64,000 nt of DNA from NCBI RefSeq assembly GCF_004342005.1, contig NZ_SMBX01000012.1, positions 27,178 through 91,177 on the forward strand. Reading direction: 5' to 3'. Made by a program: the position numbers and the translations under genes. Shown here in pieces: positions 32,370-42,569 of the stretch (positions are counted from its first letter, which is position 1; the number at the start of each line of letters is the position of its first letter). The notes under the pieces are model-generated. The model was given only the letters and a program-made list of their open reading frames with translations. It was not told where the DNA came from and did not search any database. The stretch is from Paracandidimonas soli (GTDB lineage Bacteria; Pseudomonadota; Gammaproteobacteria; Burkholderiales; Burkholderiaceae_B).

Positions 32370-33174
32370 TGCGGTACGGGAGTGGCCGTTGCGCAGGACC
32401 CGTGACGGCCGCACATGCTATGCCCTGCATGGAGAATCCCGGAGCGGCGCCGTGGTCCTGATCCATGGTGTCGGCATGCGCCAGCAAATATGGGCGCCGC
32501 AAGTGGAAGCCCTGGTATCCGAAGGGCATGACGTACTGACCTACGATTTCCTGGGACATGGGGGTAGCGCCATGCCGCCGGCCGGGGCCTCGTTGCACGA
32601 CTACGCCGTCCAGTTGCGGGAGCTGCTGGACGAACTGGGGCAGACCGAGGTTGCACTCGTGGGGCATTCCATGGGGGCGCTGATCACGCTGGAATTTGGC
32701 CTGGCTTATCCCGGGCGGGTGAAAAAAATGGTCGGACTCAATGCCGTGCATCGCCGCAGTGCGGAACAGCGTGCCGCCGTCGCCAGGCGCGCCGTTCAAC
32801 TGAAGACAGAGGGCAGCGGCATGTTGCTGGAGCCGACTCTGGCGCGCTGGTTCGGGGATCCCGTGCCTGACGATTATCGGGATGTGGCGCTTTTTACCCG
32901 CGCCCTGCTGGAAAATGTCGATTCGCAGGGCTATGCGATCAGTTATGATGTATTCGCTCGCGGCGACGACCTGCATTCCGGCCGGCTGGGTCAGATAGCA
33001 GTTCCGGCCCTGTTCGCTACAGGCGAGGGGGATGCCAATTCCTCGCCGGAAATGTCTCGATCCCTGGCGGAATGCGTGGCTGACGGACGCAGCGTCATCT
33101 TGCCGTCGGCGCGCCATATGATGCCATTGACTCATGCGAAGGAGGTCAATGCGTTATTGAATACATTCCTCTAG
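32356..33174 (+). CDS. Alpha/beta hydrolase
   Basis: A 272-residue cytosolic alpha/beta hydrolase. Catalytic triad: nucleophile S105 in GHSMG, acid D226 (GEGD) and H254 (SARHMMP); oxyanion loop LIHGVGM at 35-41. The family covers esterases, enol-lactone hydrolases such as PcaD and C-C hydrolases; the sequence is nearest in feel to the enol-lactonase/3-oxoadipate type. Overlaps the AA_synth gene and precedes the GntR gene by 9 bases. Confidence 0.88.
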   Translation: MTWLDAVREWPLRRTRDGRTCYALHGESRSGAVVLIHGVGMRQQIWAPQVEALVSEGHDVLTYDFLGHGGSAMPPAGASLHDYAVQLRELLDELGQTEVALVGHSMGALITLEFGLAYPGRVKKMVGLNAVHRRSAEQRAAVARRAVQLKTEGSGMLLEPTLARWFGDPVPDDYRDVALFTRALLENVDSQGYAISYDVFARGDDLHSGRLGQIAVPALFATGEGDANSSPEMSRSLAECVADGRSVILPSARHMMPLTHAKEVNALLNTFL

Positions 33175-33183
33175 GAGAAGGAG

Positions 33184-33885
33184 TTGCAGGAAAATCCGTT
33201 GCGCGTGCAGCGCAATCTCAAGACGTTGCGGGAGATGGCTCTGGAAACCATGCGCGGCGCCATACTGGGCGGTCATTTCCTGCCTGGAGAGCGGCTGGTG
33301 GAGAGGCAGTTGTGTGAACAGCTCGATGTCAGCCGCAGTATCGTACGCGAAGTCCTGCGCCATCTGGAAGCGGAAGGCCTGGTCGATACGCAGGGGCAAG
33401 GCCCTGTAGTGGCCACGGTGGATGCGGATCAGGCCATGCAGATATACCAGGTGCGCGCCCTGCTCGAAGGACATGCGGCGCGCACCTGTGCCGTGATGGC
33501 CAGCGATGCCGAGCTGAAGACGCTGCATGCCTTGAACAAGCAAACGCAAGAGGCATTCGCGAAAGGCGATTTCGACCTGGTCCGGCAGAGAACAGCCGCC
33601 TTTTACGAGACCTTGTTCAAGGCGAGCGGGATGACGGTCGCCTGGGATGTCGTCCGGTCCCTCAATGCGAGGATCAATCGCTTGCGGGCACTCACCATCA
33701 GTGCGCCGGGGCGGGCCGCGGAAGCGGAACAGGAAATGGCGGACATTCTGGTTGCCCTGGAAAGACGGGATCCGGATGCCGCCGAACAGGCTTCGAGGCG
33801 GCATGTCATGCGCGCGGCCGAAATCGCCAGCGCGCGGCTGCCGGCGGATGAGGCGCAAGGCGACCCATCCAGGAAAACACATTGA
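33184..33885 (+). CDS. GntR-family regulator, FadR subfamily
   Basis: A 233-residue regulator with a winged-helix domain (ERLVERQLCEQLDVSRSIVREVLRH, quoted in part, residues about 38-62) and an FCD effector domain (about 85-215) with His-rich metal/ligand positions. Start is a TTG directly after AGGAGAAGGAG. Last gene of the Bug/AA_synth/hydrolase operon. The double TGGNATNCCA site at the head of the operon has the shape bound by this subfamily, so negative autoregulation with induction by the substrate is the natural model. Its TGA overlaps a possible TTG of the next gene. Confidence 0.9.
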   Translation: MQENPLRVQRNLKTLREMALETMRGAILGGHFLPGERLVERQLCEQLDVSRSIVREVLRHLEAEGLVDTQGQGPVVATVDADQAMQIYQVRALLEGHAARTCAVMASDAELKTLHALNKQTQEAFAKGDFDLVRQRTAAFYETLFKASGMTVAWDVVRSLNARINRLRALTISAPGRAAEAEQEMADILVALERRDPDAAEQASRRHVMRAAEIASARLPADEAQGDPSRKTH

Positions 33886-33920
33886 CGCGTCATCAGCCCG
33901 GTTTCAGACAAGGGGATGCT

Positions 33921-35459
33921 GTGCGAAAAAATGGAGTAATCATCTTGCTGGCGGGACTATTGTCCGCATGCAGCCTTCCTTCGCTGGAGGGACGCAGCGC
34001 ATCCCATGCCCTGCTGTCGCAGGATAGCGGCGATACCCGCCTGGGACGCGGGCTTGCGCCCATGGTACGGGAGCATCCGGGGATGTCGGGTGTAGCGCCG
34101 CTGTTCAATCCGCTGGATGCGTTTGCCACGCGCATGCTGCTGATTGCGGCCGCGCAGCGCACGCTGGACATCCAGTACTACATCTGGCGCGACGACATCA
34201 CCGGCAATCTGCTGCTGCACGCGCTGCATGAAGCGGCAAAGCGCCAGGTCCGCGTCAGGCTGCTGCTGGACGACAATGGCATTTCCGGGCTGGACGGCAA
34301 GCTGGCGCTGCTGAATGCCGTGCCGAACGTCGAGGTCAGGCTGTTCAACCCGTTTCCGTTCCGGACCTTCAAGCCGCTTGGATTCCTGACGGATTTCAAT
34401 CGGGTGAACCGGCGCATGCACAACAAGTCTTTCACGGTCGACGGTCAGGTGACGATCGTCGGCGGACGCAATATCGGCGACGAGTACTTTGGCGCGACCC
34501 AGGACATGGAATTCGCCGATCTCGACGTGCTCGTCGCGGGCGCCGTCGTCGACGACATGTCGCGCGACTTCGACCGCTACTGGAACAGCGAATCCGCCTA
34601 TCCCGTGGACAAGCTGGTATCGATGCCCAATGACCGCAAGGCAAGAGAGCTGTTGATGGGAGAGGCAAGCACCGAACTACTGCCGAAGGCGCATGCCTAT
34701 ATGACGGCCGTGCGCCAGTCCGGTTTCCTGGAAAACCTGCTGGCGGGCAAGCAGCAGCTTCAGTGGGTACGCGTGCGCATGGTCAGCGATGATCCTGCGA
34801 AAGTGCTGGACAAGGCCCCGCAGGGGACGCTGCTTGTAGAGCGGCTGACACAGGTACTGGACAAGCCGGAAAAATCCGTGGATCTGGTTTCGCCTTATTT
34901 CGTCCCGACAGACCAGGGCGTGGCGGAGCTTGGCGCGTTGGCGAAGCAGGGCGTCAGGCTGCGGGTGTTGACCAACGCAATGGAAGCGACAGACGTCGTC
35001 GCGGTCCATGCCGGCTATATGAAATACCGTGTGCCTCTGTTGAAGCAAGGCATCGAGCTGTTCGAAATGCGGCGGCATAGCGATCAGGAAAAGATCAGGG
35101 GCAGGGCAGGCCCATTCGGCAGCTCGGGCTCCAGCCTGCATGCCAAGACCTTTGCCGTGGATGGAAAGCGGGTCTTCGTCGGTTCGTTCAATTTCGACCC
35201 CCGCTCCGCCAGCCTGAATACCGAGCTTGGCTTCGTCATCGAAAGCCGGGATATGGCGCAGTCTGTTGTCAAGGCATTCGATGTCGATGTTCCCGGCTAT
35301 GCCTACAAGCTCGGGCTGGATGAAAACGACGAGGTGTACTGGCTCAAGACGAATGCCGACGGAGAGGTGGAAAAACTGCTGACCGAGCCGTCGGTATCGT
35401 TGCCGAAACGGCTCTATGTCCAGTTCCTGTCCCTATTGCCGATCGAGTCCTTGCTTTAA
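33921..35459 (+). CDS. Phospholipase D-like lipoprotein (cardiolipin synthase C type)
   Basis: A 512-residue protein with a lipoprotein signal (lipobox LSAC, Cys at 17) and two HKD motifs: H167-N-K169 with D174, then H407-A-K409 with the Asp four on, each followed by a GG/GS-x-N stretch. This is the architecture of YmdC/ClsC, which makes cardiolipin from phosphatidylglycerol and phosphatidylethanolamine; a ymdB-type partner is not seen. HNK instead of HxK is still HxK. GTG at 33921 is preferred because AAGGGGA lies before it; a TTG at 33882 overlapping the GntR stop would place 13 residues before the signal. Confidence 0.88.
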   Translation: MRKNGVIILLAGLLSACSLPSLEGRSASHALLSQDSGDTRLGRGLAPMVREHPGMSGVAPLFNPLDAFATRMLLIAAAQRTLDIQYYIWRDDITGNLLLHALHEAAKRQVRVRLLLDDNGISGLDGKLALLNAVPNVEVRLFNPFPFRTFKPLGFLTDFNRVNRRMHNKSFTVDGQVTIVGGRNIGDEYFGATQDMEFADLDVLVAGAVVDDMSRDFDRYWNSESAYPVDKLVSMPNDRKARELLMGEASTELLPKAHAYMTAVRQSGFLENLLAGKQQLQWVRVRMVSDDPAKVLDKAPQGTLLVERLTQVLDKPEKSVDLVSPYFVPTDQGVAELGALAKQGVRLRVLTNAMEATDVVAVHAGYMKYRVPLLKQGIELFEMRRHSDQEKIRGRAGPFGSSGSSLHAKTFAVDGKRVFVGSFNFDPRSASLNTELGFVIESRDMAQSVVKAFDVDVPGYAYKLGLDENDEVYWLKTNADGEVEKLLTEPSVSLPKRLYVQFLSLLPIESLL

Positions 35460-35482
35460 GGTGAAGGACGGATGCGTCGGCT

Positions 35483-36412
35483 TCAATAGCCGCGCCCCGT
35501 GTCCACGACGCCCGTGACGGGCAGCCCGGCCTCGATGCGCCGGATCTTTTCCACCACCTGGCGTACGGAGTCGCTGTACAGCGATATCGCCGCAATATGC
35601 GGCGTGACGCGAACGCGGGGGTGACGCCAGAATGGGTGGCTCCGAGGCAGCGGCTCTTCACGGAATACGTCCAGCGTCGCGCCGGCGATCTGGCCTTCGT
35701 CGATGGCGGCGATCAGATCATCGTCCACGACATGGGCGCCGCGCGCCACATTGATCACATAGGCGCCTCGGCGCAGCCGGCCCAGGTTTTCCCTGTTCAG
35801 GATGTTTTCCGTTTCCGGAGTCAGCGGCAGCAGACATGCCAGGATCCGGGTGGCGGCCAGGAACTCGCCAAGCGCATGTTCGCCGTGGAAGAGCCGGATC
35901 CCGTCGATCGTATCGCGGTCGGAGCGGGCCCAGGCATGGACGGCAAATCCGTGCGCGCTCAGATCCCGCGCGACCCGTTGCCCGAGCACGCCAAACCCCA
36001 GCACGCCGACCGGAAAATCGGCCTTGTCGCTGGGCGCCCGCTGCCGCCACAGCGCCGCCTGTTGCTGTTCCTGGAATCGATCGAACCCGCGGAAATGATG
36101 CAGGGCCGCTTGCACGACGTAATCGGACATCTGCTCTCCCATGCCGGCATCTTCCAGGCGGATCAGGGGGCAGGACACCGGCAGTCCCAGTTTCAGGAAG
36201 GCATCCACGCCCGCGCCGGCGTTGAACATCGCCTTCAGGCGCGTCTGCTCTGTGATGAATTGCCGGCTCGGATTCCAGATGAACGCATAATCCGCGGGAG
36301 CGTCGCCCGGTTGCCAGCGCGTGACCTCCGCATCGGGCAGTAATTGCGAGAAGTGTCGAATCCACCGATCGACTTCGGAGGAATCGGGCTGGAAATGGCA
36401 GGTGATCTTCAT
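35483..36412 (-). CDS. ghrA: Glyoxylate/hydroxypyruvate reductase A
   Basis: A 309-residue D-2-hydroxyacid dehydrogenase of the GhrA type (family length 312). NAD(P) motif GFGVLG is at 139-144 with FAVHAWARSD marking the NADP-type second strand; NVARGAHVVD carries the catalytic Arg and TPHIAAISLY the catalytic His. It reduces glyoxylate and hydroxypyruvate, draining toxic aldehyde acids. Convergent with the phospholipase gene (gap 23 bases). Single-gene unit; the ribosome site is weak. Confidence 0.9.
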   Translation of the reverse strand: MKITCHFQPDSSEVDRWIRHFSQLLPDAEVTRWQPGDAPADYAFIWNPSRQFITEQTRLKAMFNAGAGVDAFLKLGLPVSCPLIRLEDAGMGEQMSDYVVQAALHHFRGFDRFQEQQQAALWRQRAPSDKADFPVGVLGFGVLGQRVARDLSAHGFAVHAWARSDRDTIDGIRLFHGEHALGEFLAATRILACLLPLTPETENILNRENLGRLRRGAYVINVARGAHVVDDDLIAAIDEGQIAGATLDVFREEPLPRSHPFWRHPRVRVTPHIAAISLYSDSVRQVVEKIRRIEAGLPVTGVVDTGRGY

Positions 36413-36585
36413 AAGCGAAACGATAATGTTGCAGTGTGATGTGTATTGGTGCGCCTCTATACGCGGCAGCGTCGAAGGCATCACTGTACCGCATGGCGTT
36501 TTCGCATATGGATCGGGCATCCTGTATTAGAATGATTGGCGTCGGGGCTGCGACCCTGCAGGCCTCTCTGAGATAGGAGGAACGC

Positions 36586-37473
36586 ATGAACCGCCTTACC
36601 GCCAAGGATTTCCCCGCAGAACTGCTGGCTCTCTACGATGGTTATGTGCACGGTCGTATCAGCCGCCGCGACTTCCTCGACCGCGCGGCGAAGTTCGCCG
36701 TGGGCGGGCTGACCGCCACCGGCCTGCTGGCTGCGCTGAGCCCGGACTACGCGCTGGCCCAGCAGATCGCATTCACCGATCCCGACATCCGTCCCGAATA
36801 CATCAGCTATCCGTCCCCGAATGGTCATGGCGAGGTGCGCGGCTATCTGGTGCGCCCGGCCAAGGCGTCGGGCCCGGTGCCCGGCATCGTCGTCGTGCAC
36901 GAAAACCGAGGGCTGAACCCCTATATCGAAGACGTGGCCAGGCGTGTGGCCAAGGCTGGCTTCATTGCGCTGGCGCCGGACGGCCTGAGTCCGGTCGGCG
37001 GCTATCCCGGCAACGACGACCGTGGCCGGGAATTGCAGCAGCAGGTCGATCCGGAGAAGCTCATGAATGACTTCTTCGCAGCCATCGAGTACCTGCGCGA
37101 CAGTGACCTGACTACCGACAAGATCGGCATCACCGGCTTCTGCTATGGCGGCGGCGTGTCCAATGCGGCGGCCGTCGCCTACCCGGAGCTGGCGGCTGCC
37201 GTGCCGTTCTATGGCCGCCAGGCCAGGCCGGAGGACGTGCCGCGTATCCAGGCGCCGCTGCTGCTGCACTTCGCCGAGACCGACCCCAACGTCAATGCCA
37301 CCTGGCCGGCCTACGAAGAGGCGCTCAAGGCCGCCGGCAAGACCTTTGAGGCGCATATCTATCCGGGCACCAACCACGGTTTCCACAACGACTCCACGCC
37401 GCGCTACGACGAAGCGGCCGCCAAGCTCGCCTGGGAGCGGACGATTGCTTGGTTTGAGCGGTATCTGGCTTGA
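36586..37473 (+). CDS. Tat-exported dienelactone-hydrolase family protein (YghX-like)
   Basis: A 295-residue alpha/beta hydrolase of the dienelactone hydrolase family with a twin-arginine signal (SRRDFLDRA, RR at 27-28, hydrophobic helix to about 58). Catalytic set: E106 (VHENRG), nucleophile C186 (GFCYGGG), Asp near 233 and His in NHGFHND near 265. Homologues are often annotated as dienelactone hydrolases or carboxymethylenebutenolidases of unknown substrate. Strong AGGAGG ribosome site. The next thing downstream is a broken Bug gene, so it may have belonged to a lost catabolic cluster. Confidence 0.88.
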   Translation: MNRLTAKDFPAELLALYDGYVHGRISRRDFLDRAAKFAVGGLTATGLLAALSPDYALAQQIAFTDPDIRPEYISYPSPNGHGEVRGYLVRPAKASGPVPGIVVVHENRGLNPYIEDVARRVAKAGFIALAPDGLSPVGGYPGNDDRGRELQQQVDPEKLMNDFFAAIEYLRDSDLTTDKIGITGFCYGGGVSNAAAVAYPELAAAVPFYGRQARPEDVPRIQAPLLLHFAETDPNVNATWPAYEEALKAAGKTFEAHIYPGTNHGFHNDSTPRYDEAAAKLAWERTIAWFERYLA

Positions 37474-37509
37474 ACGTCGATGGGATGTAATGCGGGCCGC
37501 AGGGCCTGA

Positions 37510-37839
37510 GAAACGGAGCTGTTCAAGCGCGTGACGGGAACGGACTTCGTCCATGTGCCTTATCCGGATCTCCCCACGGTAGTGGAGGAAGGCTATCCGG
37601 ACCTTGTCACCGACATGTGGTTTGGCCTCGCGGTGCCCAAGGGAACGCCCAAGGACGTGATCCAGAAGCTGCAGGCCGACATTTCCGAGGCGCTGAACGA
37701 GCCGGCGTTCAAGGAAAAATATGCGAAGCTGGGCATGAATATGGTCGGCAGCACGCCTGAAGACATGCAAACCGTCGTGGACAAGGCGGCCGCCCGGTGG
37801 AAGCAGGTGATCGAGGAAGGCAATATCTCGATCGAGTGA
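37510..37839 (+). pseudogene. Collapsed Bug-receptor gene (5' end and middle deleted)
   Basis: About 110 codons. The frame opens after a TGA at 37507 with ELFKRVTGTDFVHVPY, the centre of a Bug receptor, and then jumps straight to PDLPTVVEEGYPDLVTDMWF, the C-terminal third; about 60 residues that normally separate HVPY from PDLPTV are missing, as are the signal peptide and N-terminal half. The last part is intact to the end. Not exported and not functional. A terminator follows. Confidence 0.85.
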
Positions 37840-37850
37840 CGCGTTGCAGT

Positions 37851-37881
37851 GCCGGGGGAGTCCTGGATTCGTTCCCCCGGC
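37851..37881 (+). terminator. Stem-loop after the Bug remnant
   Basis: GCCGGGGGA pairs with TCCCCCGGC over a 13-base loop, 12 bases after the stop. Few T follow; probably a weak terminator insulating icd. Confidence 0.5.
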
Positions 37882-37951
37882 CGGCATTGCTGCCGCCGTC
37901 CGGCGGATTACGTTCGGAGGAAGGGAAATTCGCTCTGGCTCATATCTTATA

Positions 37952-37957
37952 TATAAT
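37952..37957 (+). promoter_or_regulatory. Candidate -10 element of icd
   Basis: A perfect TATAAT in an AT-rich patch 100 bases before icd. The -35 at 17-base spacing (TTCGCT) is poor, so activator help or an extended element may be needed. Confidence 0.45.
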
Positions 37958-38041
37958 AGAAGAGTACTGCCGTCCTACAGGGCGGCTGTGTCGCGCCCTT
38001 TGTCAGCCGGTAGCGGGTCGCCGGCCATTCTTCCGTATTAG

Positions 38042-40282
<2,241 letters not shown>

Positions 40283-40297
40283 TGATGTGAGGGAGGA

Positions 40298-40320
40298 GGA
40301 GCCGCGCAACACGCGGCTCC
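40298..40320 (+). terminator. First stem-loop after icd
   Basis: GGAGCCGCG and CGCGGCTCC pair perfectly (9 bp, 5-base loop) 15 bases after the icd stop; no T-run, so it probably protects or trims the 3' end. Confidence 0.55.
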
Positions 40321-40350
40321 TGCCTTCGCTCTAGATAGCGATGCTGATTC

Positions 40351-40378
40351 CGGCCCTTTTCTGGGCCGAAATTTTTTT
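40351..40378 (+). terminator. Intrinsic terminator after icd
   Basis: CGGCCC-TTTTCT-GGGCCG followed by AAA and seven T: a standard intrinsic terminator. Confidence 0.8.
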
Positions 40379-40410
40379 GCCGCCGGGCCGCCCCTAGGAT
40401 GAGCCCGGAC

Positions 40411-40474
40411 ATGCAACAGTCCCCTGCGGACTGTTGCATGCCTGGCGAATCCGAGCGGCATGCAGGCCGCGAGG
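40411..40474. repeat. Structured dispersed repeat, copy 1
   Basis: Two hairpins: a perfect 12-bp stem (40411-40422 with 40428-40439) and a 5-bp stem GCGGC-ATGCAG-GCCGC (40455-40470). The last 30 bases (40445-40474) are identical to 60327-60356 in the norQ-norD gap, and the first hairpin has a different sequence there but still pairs perfectly. Lies after the icd terminator, before a small membrane protein gene. Confidence 0.7.
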
Positions 40475-40548
40475 TGGGGCCACAAGCCAAGATGTCGCGC
40501 CAGGCAGCAAGCCAAAGGCGCAGCGTGGGGGCATTTTTTGGGGGAAGG

Positions 40549-40848
40549 ATGTCGCTCTACAAGAAAGCATGGATCTTCGCGATCTGGACTTTCGTGGTTC
40601 TTCTCACGTTTCCCTACTGGCTGCCGCTTTTTCAAAAGTTGCTCGGGCCATTCGGAACCGTGGCAGGCATCTTCTTCTGGCTGGGCCATGGAGTTGCCTC
40701 CATGGTCTTTTTCAGTTGCCCTGATTGCGGCCTTTCCGCCTTTCAGGGAAGCCAGGGCTTTTTCACCACGTATGCGCCATGGCCCCGCAGGAAATGCGGC
40801 CATTGCGGGCATGATCACGTGCGGATGGAGTCTTCTTCGCAGCGATAG
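40549..40848 (+). CDS. Small membrane protein with two CxxC motifs
   Basis: A 99-residue protein I do not recognise. Two hydrophobic helices (about 8-25 and 38-56) are followed by a cytosol- or periplasm-facing tail with CPDCG and, after about 25 residues, CGHCG, together able to form a zinc ribbon. The ATG at 40549 follows GGGGGAAGG; the frame is open further upstream but there it reads through the structured repeat. Convergent with the DUF1090 gene across a perfect bidirectional terminator. Confidence 0.65.
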   Translation: MSLYKKAWIFAIWTFVVLLTFPYWLPLFQKLLGPFGTVAGIFFWLGHGVASMVFFSCPDCGLSAFQGSQGFFTTYAPWPRRKCGHCGHDHVRMESSSQR

Positions 40849-40865
40849 CTTCTCCACAGGGAAAA

Positions 40866-40893
40866 TGAAAATGCCTCCGCGGAGGCATTTTCA
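40866..40893. terminator. Bidirectional terminator, perfect 28-bp palindrome
   Basis: TGAAAATGCCTCCG and its exact complement, with A-run before and T-run after the GC core on both strands, between convergent genes. Confidence 0.85.
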
Positions 40894-40898
40894 TACTC

Positions 40899-41288
40899 TC
40901 AGCGCTTCTCGAGCGTTGACAGCTCTTGCCGCAGATGCTCCAGCTCTGCCCGCTCGCGCTCCAGCTTGCGTTCGAGGCTTTTCACCTTGTCGTATCGGCC
41001 TTCGGATTCTTTTTCCCGGATATCTTCAAGGATTTCGTCGATGTCGTCTTCCTGCTCGGCGATGTCATGTTTCTTTTCCCGGATGAGCCCGGCATCGGTG
41101 CAGTTCTTGCGGACCGCGGAGAGCGCCTTCTCGAGGCCGGCTACGCGATGGTTGTTGCCTGCCTCTCTGGCATATTGGATCTGCCGTTCCAGCTCGGATG
41201 CCTTTTGGTCGCATGCCGGATTGGACGCCATGACAGGAGTAACCAGGCCGCACATCAGCAAAAGGGCGGCCAGATGCTTGGTTGCCAT
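40899..41288 (-). CDS. DUF1090-family periplasmic protein (YqjC-like)
   Basis: A 129-residue exported protein: signal peptide ending near VMASN, a conserved Cys pair (C26 in PACDQK and C62 in KNCTDAG) and a long charged coiled coil (about 65-125, rich in E, K, R and D). This is the layout of DUF1090, E. coli YqjC, whose role is unknown. Monocistronic, closed by the palindromic terminator. Confidence 0.85.
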   Translation of the reverse strand: MATKHLAALLLMCGLVTPVMASNPACDQKASELERQIQYAREAGNNHRVAGLEKALSAVRKNCTDAGLIREKKHDIAEQEDDIDEILEDIREKESEGRYDKVKSLERKLERERAELEHLRQELSTLEKR

Positions 41289-41434
41289 TATTTCATCTCT
41301 GGAAAATACGGAATGCTGAAGATGTTACCTGAAACCGGGCCGGAACCACATGAGGCGGGCAAAGCCGATGTTTTAGGGGGGAATCTGCTGTTTCCCCTGC
41401 AGAAGTTCCGGCCTTGCTTTCGAGTTGGCGCTGG

Positions 41435-42391
41435 TTATTGTCGTGCCGCGATGTTCTGGTCGTTGCGTGGCAATTGATAGGTGCTGCGTACCCATGACTC
41501 CGACGGGCCGACAGGCTGATGGCAGTTCTCCGGACCCCTGCAGTAGCGGTAATCGACCCAGGCGTAGCGGCGGAATACTTCTGTCTTTCGCGTGATCTGG
41601 GCCTGCGACAGGTTGGAGGCGTATTCCTGGGTCGGATAGGCGACATAGCCGATGCCGTCATAGACTCCTGGCGCAATCATCATGGCTTCGCGCGTCAGCC
41701 GCGCGCTGGCAATGTGATCCGGGTGGTCGTGGCCAGGGCAGCGCCAGCATAGCTCGGTGTAGGCAATGGCAATGGTGTCGTCCATACGGCGCACGGTAGT
41801 TGGGTCATAGTCCCTGATGATGCTTGCCAGTGTATCGATCAGCGACGCGCGCGTGTAGCTTTGAGGCTGCTCCTCCAGCGTCTCCACAGTGTGCCCGGGA
41901 ATGGATTCCGCCCGGCTCAGTGGCGTCAGGCTGCCCCAGCCCTTGCCCAGCCAGGGGTCGGTCAGCCGCATGTGCCACAGCTGGATGCGAGGGTTGGCAC
42001 GCAGCGTGAAACCGGCCAGCCGGTAGGCGCCAACTTGCACCGTATCGGCAATCCAGTCGTCAGGCAGTCCCGCCATGAAGGCGTAGGCGGCGCGCACCGC
42101 GCTTTCGCGGTTGCGCATGTAGTCTGCGCCTTCGTTGCGTTCGCTGGCAGTCAGGTAGACCGTGCGCACGCAGCCGCCCGCCTGGATGGCCTCGTCGATG
42201 TCCGGATTCATGAACAGCAGGTCGTCGTCCATATGGGCGACGAATGCCAGGTCCCGGATGCCGTTGCAGTCGGGCTGGGGGGACGTGGGGACTGTGGGAG
42301 AGGCCTGGGCGGCAGCGTGGAGAATGCCGACTGCCAGCAGCGCTGGCAGGGAAATGGTGCGCAACAGGCGATAAGCCGAAAGGGGGGGCAT
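41435..42391 (-). CDS. Exported PIG-L family deacetylase
   Basis: A 318-residue protein with a signal peptide (cleavage near AAAQAS). PIG-L/LmbE zinc motifs are AHMDDD at 52-57 (AHPDDE in most members) and HDHPDH at 221-226. Such enzymes remove N-acetyl groups from sugar amines; an exported form with extra Cys residues may act on envelope or imported glycans. It lies 178 bases after the ABC transporter gene on the same strand and may be read through from it; nothing is seen in that gap. Confidence 0.88.
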   Translation of the reverse strand: MPPLSAYRLLRTISLPALLAVGILHAAAQASPTVPTSPQPDCNGIRDLAFVAHMDDDLLFMNPDIDEAIQAGGCVRTVYLTASERNEGADYMRNRESAVRAAYAFMAGLPDDWIADTVQVGAYRLAGFTLRANPRIQLWHMRLTDPWLGKGWGSLTPLSRAESIPGHTVETLEEQPQSYTRASLIDTLASIIRDYDPTTVRRMDDTIAIAYTELCWRCPGHDHPDHIASARLTREAMMIAPGVYDGIGYVAYPTQEYASNLSQAQITRKTEVFRRYAWVDYRYCRGPENCHQPVGPSESWVRSTYQLPRNDQNIAARQ

Positions 42392-42569
42392 GATGGAGCA
42401 GTGTGCCGTAGCAGGTTGGCGGCCTCGAATGAGGTCGCCGCGCAGCAGTATATCGCAACGCCGCCGTTAAGCCCGCTAATCGCGGCATCAGGTTTAACAG
42501 GGCGATGCCGAAGACAACAATACCATTGAGTGCTGCTACGTGAGTCGATGGTGCTGGCTATTGACCTGA

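Noticed and set aside
33882..33920. TTG start overlapping the GntR stop for the phospholipase-like gene
   Set aside because: It would put 13 polar residues before the lipoprotein signal; the GTG at 33921 has a proper ribosome site and gives a normal signal peptide.
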